Below are positions 43,183 through 53,318 of a stretch of 64,000 bases of DNA, one piece after another. Position 1 is the first letter of the stretch, and every line of letters starts with the position of its first letter. The notes below the pieces were generated by a model that saw only the letters and a list, made by a program, of their open reading frames with translations, ran no database searches and was not told the DNA's origin. Made by a program: the position numbers and the translations under genes. The DNA is from Pontixanthobacter sp. CEM42 (GTDB lineage: Bacteria; Pseudomonadota; Alphaproteobacteria; Sphingomonadales; Sphingomonadaceae). The stretch spans positions 1,466,501 to 1,530,500 of the forward strand of contig NZ_JADQTN010000001.1 of NCBI RefSeq assembly GCF_017812015.1, written 5' to 3'.

Positions 43183-43404
43183 ATGCTGAATATACTCTCA
43201 TTCCTCCTCGGAATTCTCTCGCTCGTCGTTGTTATACCAGCGACTATACCGCCGCTCGGCGCGTTAAACTGGTTGGCATTGCCGTTTATCGTGATCGGCA
43301 TTGTGCTTGGCGCTTTGTCATCGAGTAATAGCGGGCGCAATTTCTGCCTGATCGTCGGCCTGATTGCGGTCATCCGCCTAAGTCTAGGTGGTGGCTGGAT
43401 CTAA
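43183..43404 (+). CDS. Small membrane protein
   Basis: The 73-residue protein is almost entirely hydrophobic with two or three helices (LSFLLGILSLVVVIPA, WLALPFIVIGIVLGAL, NFCLIVGLIAVIRLSL). The spacer SSSNSGRN would be a loop. It resembles small DUF-type inner membrane proteins, with no assigned function. It is convergent with mutY (4 bp overlap) and divergent from the serine hydrolase gene. Confidence 0.6.
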   Translation: MLNILSFLLGILSLVVVIPATIPPLGALNWLALPFIVIGIVLGALSSSNSGRNFCLIVGLIAVIRLSLGGGWI

Positions 43405-44438
43405 TCCTGCGCCAGCGCCAATCGCGCGGCCTTGGCGAACAAGGTCGGTAGGCCTGCGTCGTCAATCTCGGCAATAGGCCACCATTGGCCAGCACGCTCC
43501 GTCGGGTCGGTTGGTACGGTGGTTTTCAGCACCAACATTTCAAGGGAAAAATGCGTGAACGTGTGACGGACCAGCCCGAGCTGTTCCCACTGGCTGTCTA
43601 TCAGCGCAATCGTATCCCCATTCCCACCTGAATGCCATCCATCATCGGGCAGTGACCGCATTCCGCCTAGCATTCCTGTGCCCTGCCGCTTCTCTAACCA
43701 AACGTGACCTTCGCGCTCGATCCAATAGGCAGTGCCTTGCCGAACGGGCCTTACCTTCTTCGGCGCCTTGATCGGGAACCGTGCGGGATTATCACTTATT
43801 AACGCCTGACAATCATCGGATAGCGGGCACAGAAAGCATTTCGGATCACGCGACGTGCAAATGCCCGACCCCAAATCCATCATCGCCTGCGCAAAATCGC
43901 CCGCATACTGATCCGGTGTGATCGCATCGGTATGTATGCGAATGGTCTTACGCGACCCCGGCAAGGGCTCCTCGATTGCGAATAGGCGCGACACAACGCG
44001 TTCGACATTGGCGTCGACCACTACCGCGCGTTGGCCAAAGGCAATCGCAGCCACTGCAGCAGCGGTGTACGCACCCAGCCCCGGCAACTTCAGCAGCTCT
44101 GCCTCAGTCTCAGGAAAACCGCCAAGCTCTTTCACAGCAGCGGCGCATTTCACCAGATTGCGCGCCCGCGAATAATATCCCAGCCCTGCCCACGCGGCCA
44201 TCACATCCTCTTCGGGCGCGCCGGCTAGATCATCGACCGTCGGCCAACGCTCGGTGAACCTGGCGAAATAGGGCTTCACCGCAGCAACGGTGGTCTGCTG
44301 CAGCATCACTTCGGACAGCCACACGCGGTATGGATCGGGCGCAGGCTGGCCGGGCTGCGCCCGCCACGGCAGCTCACGCGCATGCGTATCATACCACTCC
44401 AATAATCGAGTGCTGATCGTATCCTTGCTGGCAGTCAC
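43401..44438 (-). CDS. mutY: A/G-specific adenine DNA glycosylase
   Basis: MutY removes adenine opposite 8-oxoguanine. The 345-residue protein has WLSEVMLQQTTVAAV with the catalytic Glu, the helix-hairpin-helix KLPGLGAYTAAAVAAIAFGQ and its VDANVERV Asp. The iron-sulfur loop is CTSRDPKCFLCPLSDDC. A Nudix-like C-terminal domain with VRHTFTHFSLEM recognises 8-oxoG. It starts at 44438, 14 bp from the divergent dciA gene. Confidence 0.96.
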   Translation of the reverse strand: MTASKDTISTRLLEWYDTHARELPWRAQPGQPAPDPYRVWLSEVMLQQTTVAAVKPYFARFTERWPTVDDLAGAPEEDVMAAWAGLGYYSRARNLVKCAAAVKELGGFPETEAELLKLPGLGAYTAAAVAAIAFGQRAVVVDANVERVVSRLFAIEEPLPGSRKTIRIHTDAITPDQYAGDFAQAMMDLGSGICTSRDPKCFLCPLSDDCQALISDNPARFPIKAPKKVRPVRQGTAYWIEREGHVWLEKRQGTGMLGGMRSLPDDGWHSGGNGDTIALIDSQWEQLGLVRHTFTHFSLEMLVLKTTVPTDPTERAGQWWPIAEIDDAGLPTLFAKAARLALAQD

Positions 44439-44452
44439 GCGGTGCCTATGGC

Positions 44453-45049
44453 ATGGCGCTTCTCACGATGGAACGGGATAGCGACAAACCTCCAAAGAAT
44501 AAGGTGCAGAAAGCTGCACCCAAACGGCGCGCCAAAGCGAAGCAGTGGCAGCGTGCCCGTGGCGGACCTGCAAAACCGATATCCGAATTGATGCCACAAA
44601 TCGGGCGTACGGCTTTTCGCCGGTTTGGTTTCGTACAATCCTCTGTCGTCACCCGCTGGCCTGAAATTGTCGGCGAGCACCATGCCAAGGTCTGCGCGCC
44701 CGAAGCAATCCGCTTCCCCCCGGGCGATAAGGAAAACGGTATTCTCCAGCTCGTCGTGCTGCCCGCTCACGCACCGCTGATCCAGCATGTGATCCCGGAG
44801 ATCATGGAGCGGGTGAACCGTTTCTTCGGCTATCAGGCCGTATCCAAAGTCAAAATCCGGCAAGGTGCGGTTAAGCCGCCCGAGGATAAAAATCGCGCCA
44901 AAGCGCCACCGTCACTCAAGCCGATCCCAATGGAATTGGGGGAAAGCCTGCGCGATGTCGGCGATCCGGAGCTACGAACCGTACTTGAATCGCTCGCGCG
45001 CAGCCTTGGAAGCCGGAGCGATGATGATGACGGCGGCGAGACACAATAG
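44453..45049 (+). CDS. DciA-like DUF721 protein
   Basis: The 198-residue protein has a basic N-terminal stretch (PKRRAKAKQWQRARGG) and a DUF721 domain (SSVVTRWPEIVGEHHAKVCAPEAIRF, LQLVVLPAHAPLIQHVIPEIMERVNRFFGYQ, seen in parts). DUF721 proteins include DciA, the ancestral loader of the replicative helicase DnaB in bacteria without DnaC. Most alphaproteobacteria have one in this mutY-dsbA-smc neighbourhood. An in-frame ATG at 44468 is an alternative start. Confidence 0.86.
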   Translation: MALLTMERDSDKPPKNKVQKAAPKRRAKAKQWQRARGGPAKPISELMPQIGRTAFRRFGFVQSSVVTRWPEIVGEHHAKVCAPEAIRFPPGDKENGILQLVVLPAHAPLIQHVIPEIMERVNRFFGYQAVSKVKIRQGAVKPPEDKNRAKAPPSLKPIPMELGESLRDVGDPELRTVLESLARSLGSRSDDDDGGETQ

Positions 45050-45059
45050 GGGTATAAAG

Positions 45060-45740
45060 TTGAAGACATTTCTTAGAGCGGGTGCGGTAATCACCGCCGC
45101 GCTTCTCACGACGGCAGCGACCAGCAATTGGGCTGCAACCGTGTCCGATAATGGACGCGGCAAAGTGATCGGCAATCCTGATGCCAAGGTCACGCTGACC
45201 GAATTTGTAAGTTATACCTGCCCCCACTGCGCAACGTTCACATTGCAGGGTGAGGCCCCGCTGCAACTCGCTTATGTCGGCACCGGCAAGCTCATGTTGG
45301 AAGTCCGCTCGGTGATCCGCAATCCGGTCGACACGACGGTGACGATGCTAGTCCAATGTGGCGCGAGCGATAAATTCTTCCGTAATCACGCTTACTTCAT
45401 GACCAGTCAACGCACCTGGCTCCCGATTGTTCGACGCCCGACCCAAGGCCAACGGCAGCGATGGAACGCGCCGAACGGTGCCACTGCACGCAAAGCGATC
45501 GCTGAGGATGCAGGCTTTTACAGTATGATGGAAACGCGCGGATATACGCGCACTGAGCTCGACACCTGCCTGAACGATGAAGCTAGGGCCGAACAGCTCA
45601 AGACCAACACAATCGCAGATTTCGCCGATTTCGGTATTACTGGCACACCGAGCTTCGCGATCAATGGTGAGACATTGCCCAATGTTCACGATTGGAGAGC
45701 GCTGGAGCCGCAACTCAATGCAAAATTCGAGACTTTCTAA
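45060..45740 (+). CDS. DsbA-family thiol-disulfide protein 1
   Basis: The start is TTG 45060, after an AGGGG site, giving a signal peptide (FLRAGAVITAALLTTAATS). The 226-residue protein has the thioredoxin domain with CPHC in FVSYTCPHCATF and the cis-Pro loop GITGTPSFAINGE. It belongs to the thioredoxin_4 group, DsbA-like periplasmic proteins. It is 10 bp downstream of the DUF721 gene and precedes a paralogue. Confidence 0.9.
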   Translation: MKTFLRAGAVITAALLTTAATSNWAATVSDNGRGKVIGNPDAKVTLTEFVSYTCPHCATFTLQGEAPLQLAYVGTGKLMLEVRSVIRNPVDTTVTMLVQCGASDKFFRNHAYFMTSQRTWLPIVRRPTQGQRQRWNAPNGATARKAIAEDAGFYSMMETRGYTRTELDTCLNDEARAEQLKTNTIADFADFGITGTPSFAINGETLPNVHDWRALEPQLNAKFETF

Positions 45741-45843
45741 GGGGAAAACCCTTGGGACAAACTGTGGATAGCGCTATCGAGCGCTTTACCCAATCACCCC
45801 TTCGTATAGCCTCCATCAATTCCGCTGAGGATCGAGATAGAAT

Positions 45844-46590
45844 ATGACCAATTTTCGCAAAATCACCCTGACCGCCTTTGCCGCGCCACTCGCTCTGGCA
45901 CTCTCTGCCTGTGGCGGTGCAGCCGATGGCGAAGTCGCCGAAGCCGAAGTTGTTGAAGCGGTTGCCGCACCGGCAGGCCAAGAGTGGACCGATGTCGTCA
46001 ATGTCTCCGACTATGACGGCTACATTCTGGGCAATCCTGATGCGGCTATCAAAGTGGTCGAATATGCCTCGCTCACCTGCCCGGCCTGCGCATCCTTCGC
46101 GCTGAACGGATCGGAGCAGCTCAAAAGCGAATATGTGAACACCGGCCGCGTCAGCTATGAACTGCGTAACCAGATCCACAACGGGATCGATCTGGTGCTC
46201 GCGCGATTGGTCCGCTGCGGACCCAAAGAAGCATTTCACCCGCGTTCGGACGCCGTGTGGGCCGACCTCAACAATATCATGAATACGGCGCAGCAGAACG
46301 GCCAAGTGCTTCAGTCAGCGATGGAACTGCCGGAAGACCAACGGTTCGTGGCGGCGGCACAGGCTGCTGGTTTGTATGAGTTCTTCGGCGCTCGCGGTCT
46401 TGGTCGTGATCAGGCGCAGCAATGCCTTGCCGACGCCGCTTCGGTTAGCGCTATCGCCGACAATTCAAACACCCAATCCCAAGAATTGGGCGTGACCGGC
46501 ACACCGACCTTCTTCATCAATGACAGGAAAGTCGATGCCAATTCGTGGGCGCAGATCGAACCCATGCTGCAACGCGCGGGCGCCCGCTAA
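45844..46590 (+). CDS. DsbA-family thiol-disulfide lipoprotein 2
   Basis: A lipoprotein signal (FAAPLALALSAC) puts the Cys at residue 23. After an acidic Ala-rich linker comes the same fold as its neighbour: VVEYASLTCPACASF with CPAC, and GVTGTPTFFINDRKV as the cis-Pro loop. The two neighbours are probably tandem duplicates, one soluble and one membrane-tethered, with different active-site dipeptides (PH and PA), hence different redox potentials (inference). Confidence 0.92.
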   Translation: MTNFRKITLTAFAAPLALALSACGGAADGEVAEAEVVEAVAAPAGQEWTDVVNVSDYDGYILGNPDAAIKVVEYASLTCPACASFALNGSEQLKSEYVNTGRVSYELRNQIHNGIDLVLARLVRCGPKEAFHPRSDAVWADLNNIMNTAQQNGQVLQSAMELPEDQRFVAAAQAAGLYEFFGARGLGRDQAQQCLADAASVSAIADNSNTQSQELGVTGTPTFFINDRKVDANSWAQIEPMLQRAGAR

Positions 46591-46624
46591 GGCGCCTTAG
46601 CAGCGGGAGGGGACAGCACCGGCG

Positions 46625-49600
46625 ATGCAAATAAAACGGCTCAAGCTCAGCGGCTTCAAAAGCTTCGTAGAGCCAGCCGAATTGCGCATCGAACCGGGGC
46701 TGACCGGCGTTGTCGGGCCCAATGGCTGCGGCAAATCAAATTTGTTGGAAGCTATCCGCTGGGTGATGGGCGAAAACTCGCCCAAATCTATGCGCTCGGG
46801 CGGAATGGAAGATGTCATCTTCGCGGGCACCGAGAGCCGCCCGCCGCGCGATTTTGCTGAAGTGGTTCTCCATGCCGAGGATGATGATGGCGAGGATCTG
46901 GACGTCACCCGCCGGATCGAGCGCGGCGCAGGCAGCGCCTATCGCGTCAACGGCAATGATGTTCGCGCCAAGGACGTCTCGCTAACTTTCGCTGATGCTG
47001 CGACGGGCGCGCATAGCCCTGCCCTCGTCAGCCAAGGAAAGATCGCGCAGGTCATCGCCGCCAAGCCTGCAGAGCGGCGACAAATGCTCGAAGAGGCCGC
47101 AGGCATCGCTGGCCTCCACGTCCGCCGCCGTGATGCGGAAAGCAAGCTTCGGTCGACCGAGAAGAACCTTGAGCGGCTTGAAGATTTGATGGCAGGTTTG
47201 GACTCGCAAATGGCGTCTTTGCGGCGACAAGCGAAACAGGCCGAGCGTTACACCAAGCTCACAGACCAAATCTCTACTGCTGAGGCACGGCTTTTGTTTG
47301 CACGGTGGCGAGATGCCGCGGCCGCAGCCGATGCAGCGCGCGAGCAAGCACAAGCAGCTGAAACGCGAGTCGCGACCGCAAAAGAAACCAGCGACGCCGC
47401 ACAGAAAGCTCAGCACGAAGCGGCCAAGGCGCTTTCCGAAGCGCGCGAAGAGCAAGCCGACCGGCGCGATGATTCCAGCGCGCATGGCCACCGCATGGCC
47501 GCGCTGACGTCGCAATTGGAAGCAGCAGAGCAGCGCCTCGCCGACCTCGACCGCCAGAAAGTACGTCTGGAGGAAGATCGCGGTGAAGCTGACCGCCTGA
47601 CCAAGGATGCGGCAGAGGCGCTTGCGAGGCTTGAGAAAGAGCTTGCCGATAACGAAAAATCGCTCGCTGTCGACGAAGAGCGGCGTCCGAGACTCGCCGA
47701 TGCGTTGGAAGAGGCCGAACGCGCAGGTCGTACAGCAGAGTTGGCACTGGCCAAAGCCACCGCTGACCAAGCGGGCGTTGAAGCTGAATGGCGAGTCGCC
47801 GAGGCGGAAGTATCGCAGGCGCAATCCCGGCTCGATAGATTGGTAGCGGAAACCGAAAGACAAGCGCAAATTCGCGCGTCTTTATCTGAGTCCGGTGATC
47901 CGGCGACAGCAGTCGCTGAGGCAAAGACCGAAGCCGAGGCCGCGACCGCCGCCCTCGCCAAGTTGCAGGCGGAATTGGTCGCAAAACGCGAGAGTAAGCA
48001 AACACTCCAGACAGCACGCGATGAGGCGGGCAACGCCTTCGCCGCTGCCAAAGCTGAGCTGGCTGGGGTCGAGCGCGAATATAATGCTTTAGTCCGCGAC
48101 CGTGATGCGCGCGAAAGGCAAAGAGCGCAGCGCAAAGGCCGACCAACCGCGCTGGATGAAGTACGCGCTAAGCCCGGATACGAGCGGGCGCTCGCCGCTG
48201 TGCTGGGCCGCGACGCAAAGTCTCCTTTGGGCAAACCGGAAGATGGCAATGATGGTCGTTTCTGGACCGGCGGCAATGCACCGGGTGCAGTGACCGACAG
48301 TTTGGCCGCACAGGTCACGTCTTGCCCATCCCAATTGAAAGCCCGTCTAGCGCTGGTCCATGTGGCTGAAATTGACGATGGCCGTGCACTCGACCCGGGC
48401 GAATGGATTGTAACGACCAGCGGCCACTTGCGCCGTTGGGACGGCTTTATTGCACGCGGTGAAGGCGCGGCCGAGGCTGCCCGGCTAGAAGCAGAAAATC
48501 GTCTCGGCGATCTTGAGGCAGAGCTTCCCGCCAAACGTGATGCAGCGGAAAAAGCCGACGCTGCCCAATCGAGCGCTCAGCAAGAACTTTCAGCACTCCA
48601 GACGGCACTCGTCGCAGCAGAGCGCGGCGTTGGCGAAGCCGCCGAAGAAGAACGCCAAGCCCTCCGCACGCTCGATCAGGCAGAGATTGCCCGCGAACGG
48701 CTGGCGTCCCGTCTGCAAGAACTCGATACGGCGGAAGCTGATCTGGCCGAGCAAAAAAAGCTGGCACTCGGCGAACTCGAGGCGGCCAAGACCAAACGCA
48801 ACGATCTGCCCGCACCCGATACGGGCCGCGCATCACTCGAAGCTTCGCAGGCTAAGCATGATGCCGCCCGATCAGCATTGCAGGCTGCCACAGCTACCCT
48901 CGCCGGGCATGATCAAGCGTTGGCTGTGGCGCGCGAGCGAACAGCCGCGCAGCGTAGCGATATGGCCAATTGGCAGGCGCGCTCCGGCGAAGCAGCGCAG
49001 CGCCTTTCCGATATGGCACGACGCTTTGAGGAAATCGAAGAGGAACGCGCCGTTTTTGCCGCGAAGCCGGAAGGCTTGATGCGCGAGATCGAACAAGGCG
49101 ACACGGTCCGCGAGCGGCTAACCAAAGAATTGGCCGAAGCCGAAGCCTCTGTCGCGAAAGCGCAAGAGGCCGCGCAAGGCGTCGACCGTGCCTTCGCCGA
49201 AGCCAATGAAGCTTTGGCCACAGCACGCGAATCTCGTGCAGGCCTCGCCGCGCGCGCCGAGAGCGAGGAAGCGCGGCGCGCGGAGATGGCGCGCGTATCG
49301 GGCGAACGCTTCCAGTGCTCGCCACCCATGTTGGCCGAGAAGTTTGAATTCGATGTCGAACAGGTCAAAAACTCAGGCATTGAGGGAGAAGAGCTAGAAC
49401 GGCTCAATGCAAGCCGCGAGCGGATCGGGCCAGTCAATCTGGTGGCTGCAGAGGAACTCGCAAAGATCGAGAGCGAGCACGGCTCCAGCGCCGCCGAGCA
49501 GGCTGAGCTGCACGAAGCGGTAAACCGTCTGCGCGGATCAATCGGCAGCCTCAACCGCGAAGGTCGCGAGCGACTGAAAGCCGCGTTCGAACAGGTCGAC

Positions 49601-50050
49601 ACGCATTTCCGCCGCCTGTTCACGCGCCTGTTCGATGGCGGACAGGCGCATCTGGCATTGATCGATAGCGATGATCCGCTGGAAGCAGGCCTGGAGATTT
49701 TCGCGCAGCCTCCCGGCAAAAAACTGCAATCGCTAACCTTGCTGTCAGGCGGTGAGCAGGCGCTAACCGCTATCGCCCTGATCTTCGCGCTGTTCCTGAC
49801 CAATCCGGCCCCGATCTGCGTGTTGGATGAGGTTGATGCCCCTCTCGATGACGCCAATATTGACCGCTTCTGCGATCTGCTCGATGCGATGACCAAGGAA
49901 ACCAACACGCGCTATCTGATCGTCACGCACAATGCTGTGACAATGAGCCGCATGCACCGCCTATTCGGCGTAACCATGGTCGAACAAGGCGTATCACGCC
50001 TCGTGAGTGTTGATCTGGATGTAGCAGAAGAATTGGTCGCAGCGCAGTAA
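46625..50050 (+). CDS. smc: Chromosome segregation protein SMC
   Basis: The 1141-residue protein has Walker A GPNGCGKSNLLEAIRWVMGE near residue 32 and two long coiled coils. The hinge lies at about residues 500-620, and the C-terminal head has LSGGEQALTAIALIFALF near 1040 and Walker B VLDEVDAPLDDANIDRF near 1065. SMC with ScpA and ScpB forms the bacterial condensin that loads at parS and aligns the chromosome arms. It follows the two DsbA-like genes, the usual alphaproteobacterial order. Confidence 0.97.
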   Translation: MQIKRLKLSGFKSFVEPAELRIEPGLTGVVGPNGCGKSNLLEAIRWVMGENSPKSMRSGGMEDVIFAGTESRPPRDFAEVVLHAEDDDGEDLDVTRRIERGAGSAYRVNGNDVRAKDVSLTFADAATGAHSPALVSQGKIAQVIAAKPAERRQMLEEAAGIAGLHVRRRDAESKLRSTEKNLERLEDLMAGLDSQMASLRRQAKQAERYTKLTDQISTAEARLLFARWRDAAAAADAAREQAQAAETRVATAKETSDAAQKAQHEAAKALSEAREEQADRRDDSSAHGHRMAALTSQLEAAEQRLADLDRQKVRLEEDRGEADRLTKDAAEALARLEKELADNEKSLAVDEERRPRLADALEEAERAGRTAELALAKATADQAGVEAEWRVAEAEVSQAQSRLDRLVAETERQAQIRASLSESGDPATAVAEAKTEAEAATAALAKLQAELVAKRESKQTLQTARDEAGNAFAAAKAELAGVEREYNALVRDRDARERQRAQRKGRPTALDEVRAKPGYERALAAVLGRDAKSPLGKPEDGNDGRFWTGGNAPGAVTDSLAAQVTSCPSQLKARLALVHVAEIDDGRALDPGEWIVTTSGHLRRWDGFIARGEGAAEAARLEAENRLGDLEAELPAKRDAAEKADAAQSSAQQELSALQTALVAAERGVGEAAEEERQALRTLDQAEIARERLASRLQELDTAEADLAEQKKLALGELEAAKTKRNDLPAPDTGRASLEASQAKHDAARSALQAATATLAGHDQALAVARERTAAQRSDMANWQARSGEAAQRLSDMARRFEEIEEERAVFAAKPEGLMREIEQGDTVRERLTKELAEAEASVAKAQEAAQGVDRAFAEANEALATARESRAGLAARAESEEARRAEMARVSGERFQCSPPMLAEKFEFDVEQVKNSGIEGEELERLNASRERIGPVNLVAAEELAKIESEHGSSAAEQAELHEAVNRLRGSIGSLNREGRERLKAAFEQVDTHFRRLFTRLFDGGQAHLALIDSDDPLEAGLEIFAQPPGKKLQSLTLLSGGEQALTAIALIFALFLTNPAPICVLDEVDAPLDDANIDRFCDLLDAMTKETNTRYLIVTHNAVTMSRMHRLFGVTMVEQGVSRLVSVDLDVAEELVAAQ

Positions 50051-50054
50051 AGCG

Positions 50055-50471
50055 TCAGGCCTCAAGTGCAGCGGCAAGCCGTGCGCGAATACCTTTCAAT
50101 TGGGCGATCACTTCAGCAGGTACAACAGCAGCATCTGATGTTGCCGAAGATGTCGTAACAGGCCTCGGTGTACTAGAATCCGGCTCGCGTGCAGAGACCG
50201 GTGCCTCATCCACCTTACCGTCGGCAATCGCTTGCTGTGCGCCTTTCAGTGTGTAGCCCTGCTGATTGACCAGTTGGTCGATTTGCTCGACCAATTTCAC
50301 ATCTTCAGGCCGATAGTACCGACGTCCGCCGCTACGTTTCAGTGGTTCGAGCATCGGGAACTGTTGTTCCCAATAGCGCAGGACATGGGTTTTGATATTC
50401 AGCGCTTTGCTGACTTCACCAATCGTGCGGAGCGCGCCGTCGTCTTTTCCGTCATCAAATTGCGCGCTCAT
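50055..50471 (-). CDS. MerR-family transcriptional regulator
   Basis: The 138-residue protein has the MerR winged helix (RTIGEVSKALNIKTHVLRYWEQQFPMLEPLKRSGGRRYYRPEDV, seen in parts) with the second wing typical of the family, and a short low-complexity tail with a final helix. It has no effector domain. It is the last gene of the rpmF-plsX-fabH-ihfA operon, 4 bp after ihfA, the conserved alphaproteobacterial position; its function there is unknown. Confidence 0.92.
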   Translation of the reverse strand: MSAQFDDGKDDGALRTIGEVSKALNIKTHVLRYWEQQFPMLEPLKRSGGRRYYRPEDVKLVEQIDQLVNQQGYTLKGAQQAIADGKVDEAPVSAREPDSSTPRPVTTSSATSDAAVVPAEVIAQLKGIRARLAAALEA

Positions 50472-50475
50472 GCAT

Positions 50476-50775
50476 TCATCCCTTGGCGATACGTTCTTTC
50501 AGCAACTGGCTTGCGCGGAACGTCATTACGCGGCGCGGTGTAATCGGCACTTCCACACCCGTTTTCGGATTGCGGCCAATGCGCTCTTTCTTGTCGCGAA
50601 GAATGAAGCTGCCAAAGCCGGAGATTTTTACATTCTCTCCATCGCCCATTGCATCACACATATGTGCCAGAATTGATTCCACCAGGTCGAGCGATTCCGC
50701 CCGCGAAAATCCCATTTTGCGATTAATCGTCTCTGCGAGATCGGCTCTTGTCAGCGTGTTTACTGATCGAGACAT
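50476..50775 (-). CDS. ihfA: Integration host factor subunit alpha
   Basis: The 99-residue protein has the HU/IHF fold: [30 protein letters not shown], seen in parts, then [28 protein letters not shown] with the DNA-intercalating Pro of the beta arm, and [20 protein letters not shown] bends DNA by about 160 degrees and works as a heterodimer with IhfB, not encoded here. It sits between fabH and the MerR gene. Confidence 0.95.
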   Translation of the reverse strand: MSRSVNTLTRADLAETINRKMGFSRAESLDLVESILAHMCDAMGDGENVKISGFGSFILRDKKERIGRNPKTGVEVPITPRRVMTFRASQLLKERIAKG

Positions 50776-50876
50776 TCGCTCACTCCCTTACCGGTGCGAC
50801 CCTTGGTTTCGGAAACTGACTACTTTTGTAACCAAATTCCGCCGTTTGCGCAAATTTTAAGTGCAAAAATTGCAAC

Positions 50877-51842
50877 TTACATGCGGACTAAAGAGGCGCC
50901 CCATGTGAATCCGCCGCCCATCGCTTCGAACATCACCAAATCACCCTTTTTGATCCGCCCATCGCGAATCCCGACATCGAAAGCGAGCGGTACCGATGCC
51001 GCTGAGGTGTTGGCATGCTGATCAACGGTCACAATGATCTTCTCGGCAGGTAGGCCCAGCTTGCGTGCCGTCGCGTCCAAGATACGGGCGTTAGCCTGAT
51101 GCGGGACAACCCAGTCAATATCGGCGGCCTCAACGCCAGCCGCAGCGAGCGTTTCCTTGAGCACATTAGCCAGATTGACCACCGCATGGCGGAACACTTC
51201 GCGTCCCTTCATTCGCAGCTTACCGACTGTACCGGTAGTCGACGGACCGCCATCGACATAGAGCAACTGGTTGTGCTCGCCATCCGCGTGAAGCTTGGTA
51301 TCGAGCACACCTGGGCCGTCTTCAGCGACATCCTCCGCTTCCAGCACCAAAGCGCCGGCGCCGTCGCCAAACAACACGCAGGTCGTCCGGTCTTCCCAAT
51401 CGAGAATACGGCTGAATGTTTCTGCGCCAATGACCAATGCACGCTTCGCCATGCCGGTGCGTAACATCGAGTCGGCGGTACCAAGTGCGTAGAGAAATCC
51501 CGAACAAACCGCCGCGACGTCAAAAGCGATGCAGCCATTGCAGCCGAGCGCTTGTTGGACCCTCGTGGCGGTTGCCGGGAATGTTTGATCGGGCGTCGCT
51601 GTGGCGAGCACGATCAGATCGATATCATTGCCCGACATGCCAGCCGCTTCAAGCGCTCGTTCGGCAGCTGCAGTCGCTAGCGATGACGTAGTTTCACCCT
51701 CGCCCGCGATGTAACGCTGGCGAATACCGGTCCGCTCTACGATCCATTCATTGGTGGTATCGACTTGCTCAGCCAGTTCTTCATTGGTGACGAGCCTGTC
51801 CGGCAGAGCCGAACCGCTTCCACGGATAACCGAACGGATCAC
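50877..51842 (-). CDS. fabH: Beta-ketoacyl-ACP synthase III
   Basis: FabH joins acetyl-CoA to malonyl-ACP to start fatty acid synthesis. The 321-residue protein has the Cys of the triad in [14 protein letters not shown], His in [11 protein letters not shown] and Asn in [15 protein letters not shown]. The N-terminal [14 protein letters not shown] loop is typical. The GTG start at 51842 overlaps the plsX stop by 4 nt, so both are translationally coupled. The gap of 101 bp to ihfA holds no obvious structure. Confidence 0.97.
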   Translation of the reverse strand: MIRSVIRGSGSALPDRLVTNEELAEQVDTTNEWIVERTGIRQRYIAGEGETTSSLATAAAERALEAAGMSGNDIDLIVLATATPDQTFPATATRVQQALGCNGCIAFDVAAVCSGFLYALGTADSMLRTGMAKRALVIGAETFSRILDWEDRTTCVLFGDGAGALVLEAEDVAEDGPGVLDTKLHADGEHNQLLYVDGGPSTTGTVGKLRMKGREVFRHAVVNLANVLKETLAAAGVEAADIDWVVPHQANARILDATARKLGLPAEKIIVTVDQHANTSAASVPLAFDVGIRDGRIKKGDLVMFEAMGGGFTWGASLVRM

Positions 51843-52894
51843 TTTGCGGCACTGCCTTCTGGCGCGGCACCGTTGCGTGCCTGCAATTCGGCGAGGCCGC
51901 TGCTGATCCGCTGTGTCAGATCTTCCTCGAGCAAACGCGCAGCAACGGTCACGGCATTGGCGACGCCACCTGCTGTCGCACTGCCGTGGCTCTTCACGAC
52001 CACGCCATTCAGGCCGAGAAACACTGCGCCATTGTGGTTGTTTGGATCAAGATGATGCCGGAGCAATTCCGTCGCCGGGCGCGAAACCAGAAAGCCGATC
52101 TTCGAACGGATCGAACTCGTGAATGCATTGCGTAGCAAGTCAGTCACAAACCGCGCGGTGCCCTCGATGGCTTTGAGCGCGATATTGCCCGAGAATCCGT
52201 CGGTTACGACTACATCGACTTCGCCGCGATTGATCTTGTCCGATTCGACATAGCCTTCAAAGCTCATATCGAGTCCGGTCGCGTCCTGAAGCTGCTCAGC
52301 AGCTTCACGCAGGCGGTCGAAACCCTTGTTCTCTTCAGTGCCGATATTGAGCAAGCGAACGCGCGGCATATCGCGCTGAGTCAGAATTTTGGAATAGGCC
52401 GCGCCCATAATCGCAAACTGCACCAGATTGCGCGCGTCAGCCTCTGTATTGGCGCCCAGATCGAGCATGATCACGTCATTGTCGCCAAGTGTCGGCATCA
52501 ATGCAGCCAAAGCCGGACGATCAATGCCCGGCATAGTGCGCAGTGCAAGCTTGCTCATCGCCATCAGCGCGCCAGTATTGCCTGCACTGACAGCAGCACC
52601 GGCATCGCCTTGCTTCACAGCGTTAACAGCAAGACCCATCGATGTGGTTTTGGCACGACGCAGCGCTTTGGTAGGAAGCTCGTCCCCGCCAACAACATCA
52701 TCGCAATGCAGAATTTCGGAAGCACCACGCATATTGGGATGCTCTTCCAGCGCTGCTTTGATGCGCGTTTCATCGCCCACCAGCAGAAACTGGAACTGGT
52801 CGTGACGGCGACGCGCTTCGGCGGCGCCTTCAACCATTACGCGCACGCCTTCATCGCCGCCCATCGCATCAACAGCGATACGCGGGAGGCTCAT
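51839..52894 (-). CDS. plsX: Phosphate acyltransferase PlsX
   Basis: PlsX makes acyl-phosphate from acyl-ACP, the donor for the PlsY step of phospholipid synthesis. The 351-residue protein has [48 protein letters not shown] and [17 protein letters not shown], all family hallmarks. It lies 30 bp downstream of rpmF, the usual order, and precedes fabH with a 4 nt overlap. Confidence 0.97.
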   Translation of the reverse strand: MSLPRIAVDAMGGDEGVRVMVEGAAEARRRHDQFQFLLVGDETRIKAALEEHPNMRGASEILHCDDVVGGDELPTKALRRAKTTSMGLAVNAVKQGDAGAAVSAGNTGALMAMSKLALRTMPGIDRPALAALMPTLGDNDVIMLDLGANTEADARNLVQFAIMGAAYSKILTQRDMPRVRLLNIGTEENKGFDRLREAAEQLQDATGLDMSFEGYVESDKINRGEVDVVVTDGFSGNIALKAIEGTARFVTDLLRNAFTSSIRSKIGFLVSRPATELLRHHLDPNNHNGAVFLGLNGVVVKSHGSATAGGVANAVTVAARLLEEDLTQRISSGLAELQARNGAAPEGSAAK

Positions 52895-52923
52895 GGGCGT
52901 GTACTCCGGGTCAAATCGAGGTC

Positions 52924-53103
52924 TTAAAGACCTACAGCGACAATTTCGCGTCCGTTATAGTGGCCACAGGCATCGCACATATTGTGCGGACGCTTCAGCT
53001 CGCCACAGTTGGGGCATTCATGGAATGCCTCAGGCTTCAACGAATCGTGCGAACGACGGATACCGCGACGATGCGGCGAAACTTTTCTCTTAGGGACAGC
53101 CAT
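52924..53103 (-). CDS. rpmF: 50S ribosomal protein L32
   Basis: The 59-residue frame from ATG 53103 to TAA 52924 reads [20 protein letters not shown] and then has the zinc ribbon [20 protein letters not shown] with four cysteines. This is the zinc-binding form of L32 (C+), the first gene of the rpmF-plsX-fabH-ihfA-merR operon. L32 lies at the peptide-exit region of the large subunit. The gene is short enough that it is easy to miss in an ORF search. Confidence 0.97.
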   Translation of the reverse strand: MAVPKRKVSPHRRGIRRSHDSLKPEAFHECPNCGELKRPHNMCDACGHYNGREIVAVGL

Positions 53104-53318
53104 AGCGGCACCTGTTCCTTGAATTAAACTGCAGTGTATAGGGCCGCTTTAAGCCAAGGCCGTGACCTGCACAAGTTATTACCAGCGCAGGGAATCAAGG
53201 CCCGACTCTCACGGGAAGGAGCGCGCTATAACCGAAATTGGCAGCAGTGCAACCCGCAGCGTTGCTATTCGCCGCCACAATGGGTAGCGAAGCGCAACTT
53301 AATTGGAGGGATTAATTC

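Noticed and set aside
47410-48534. A 374-codon minus-strand open frame opposite smc
   Set aside because: It is Ser/Ala/Arg repeats mirrored from the coiled-coil codons of smc and has no signal, motif or ribosome binding site.
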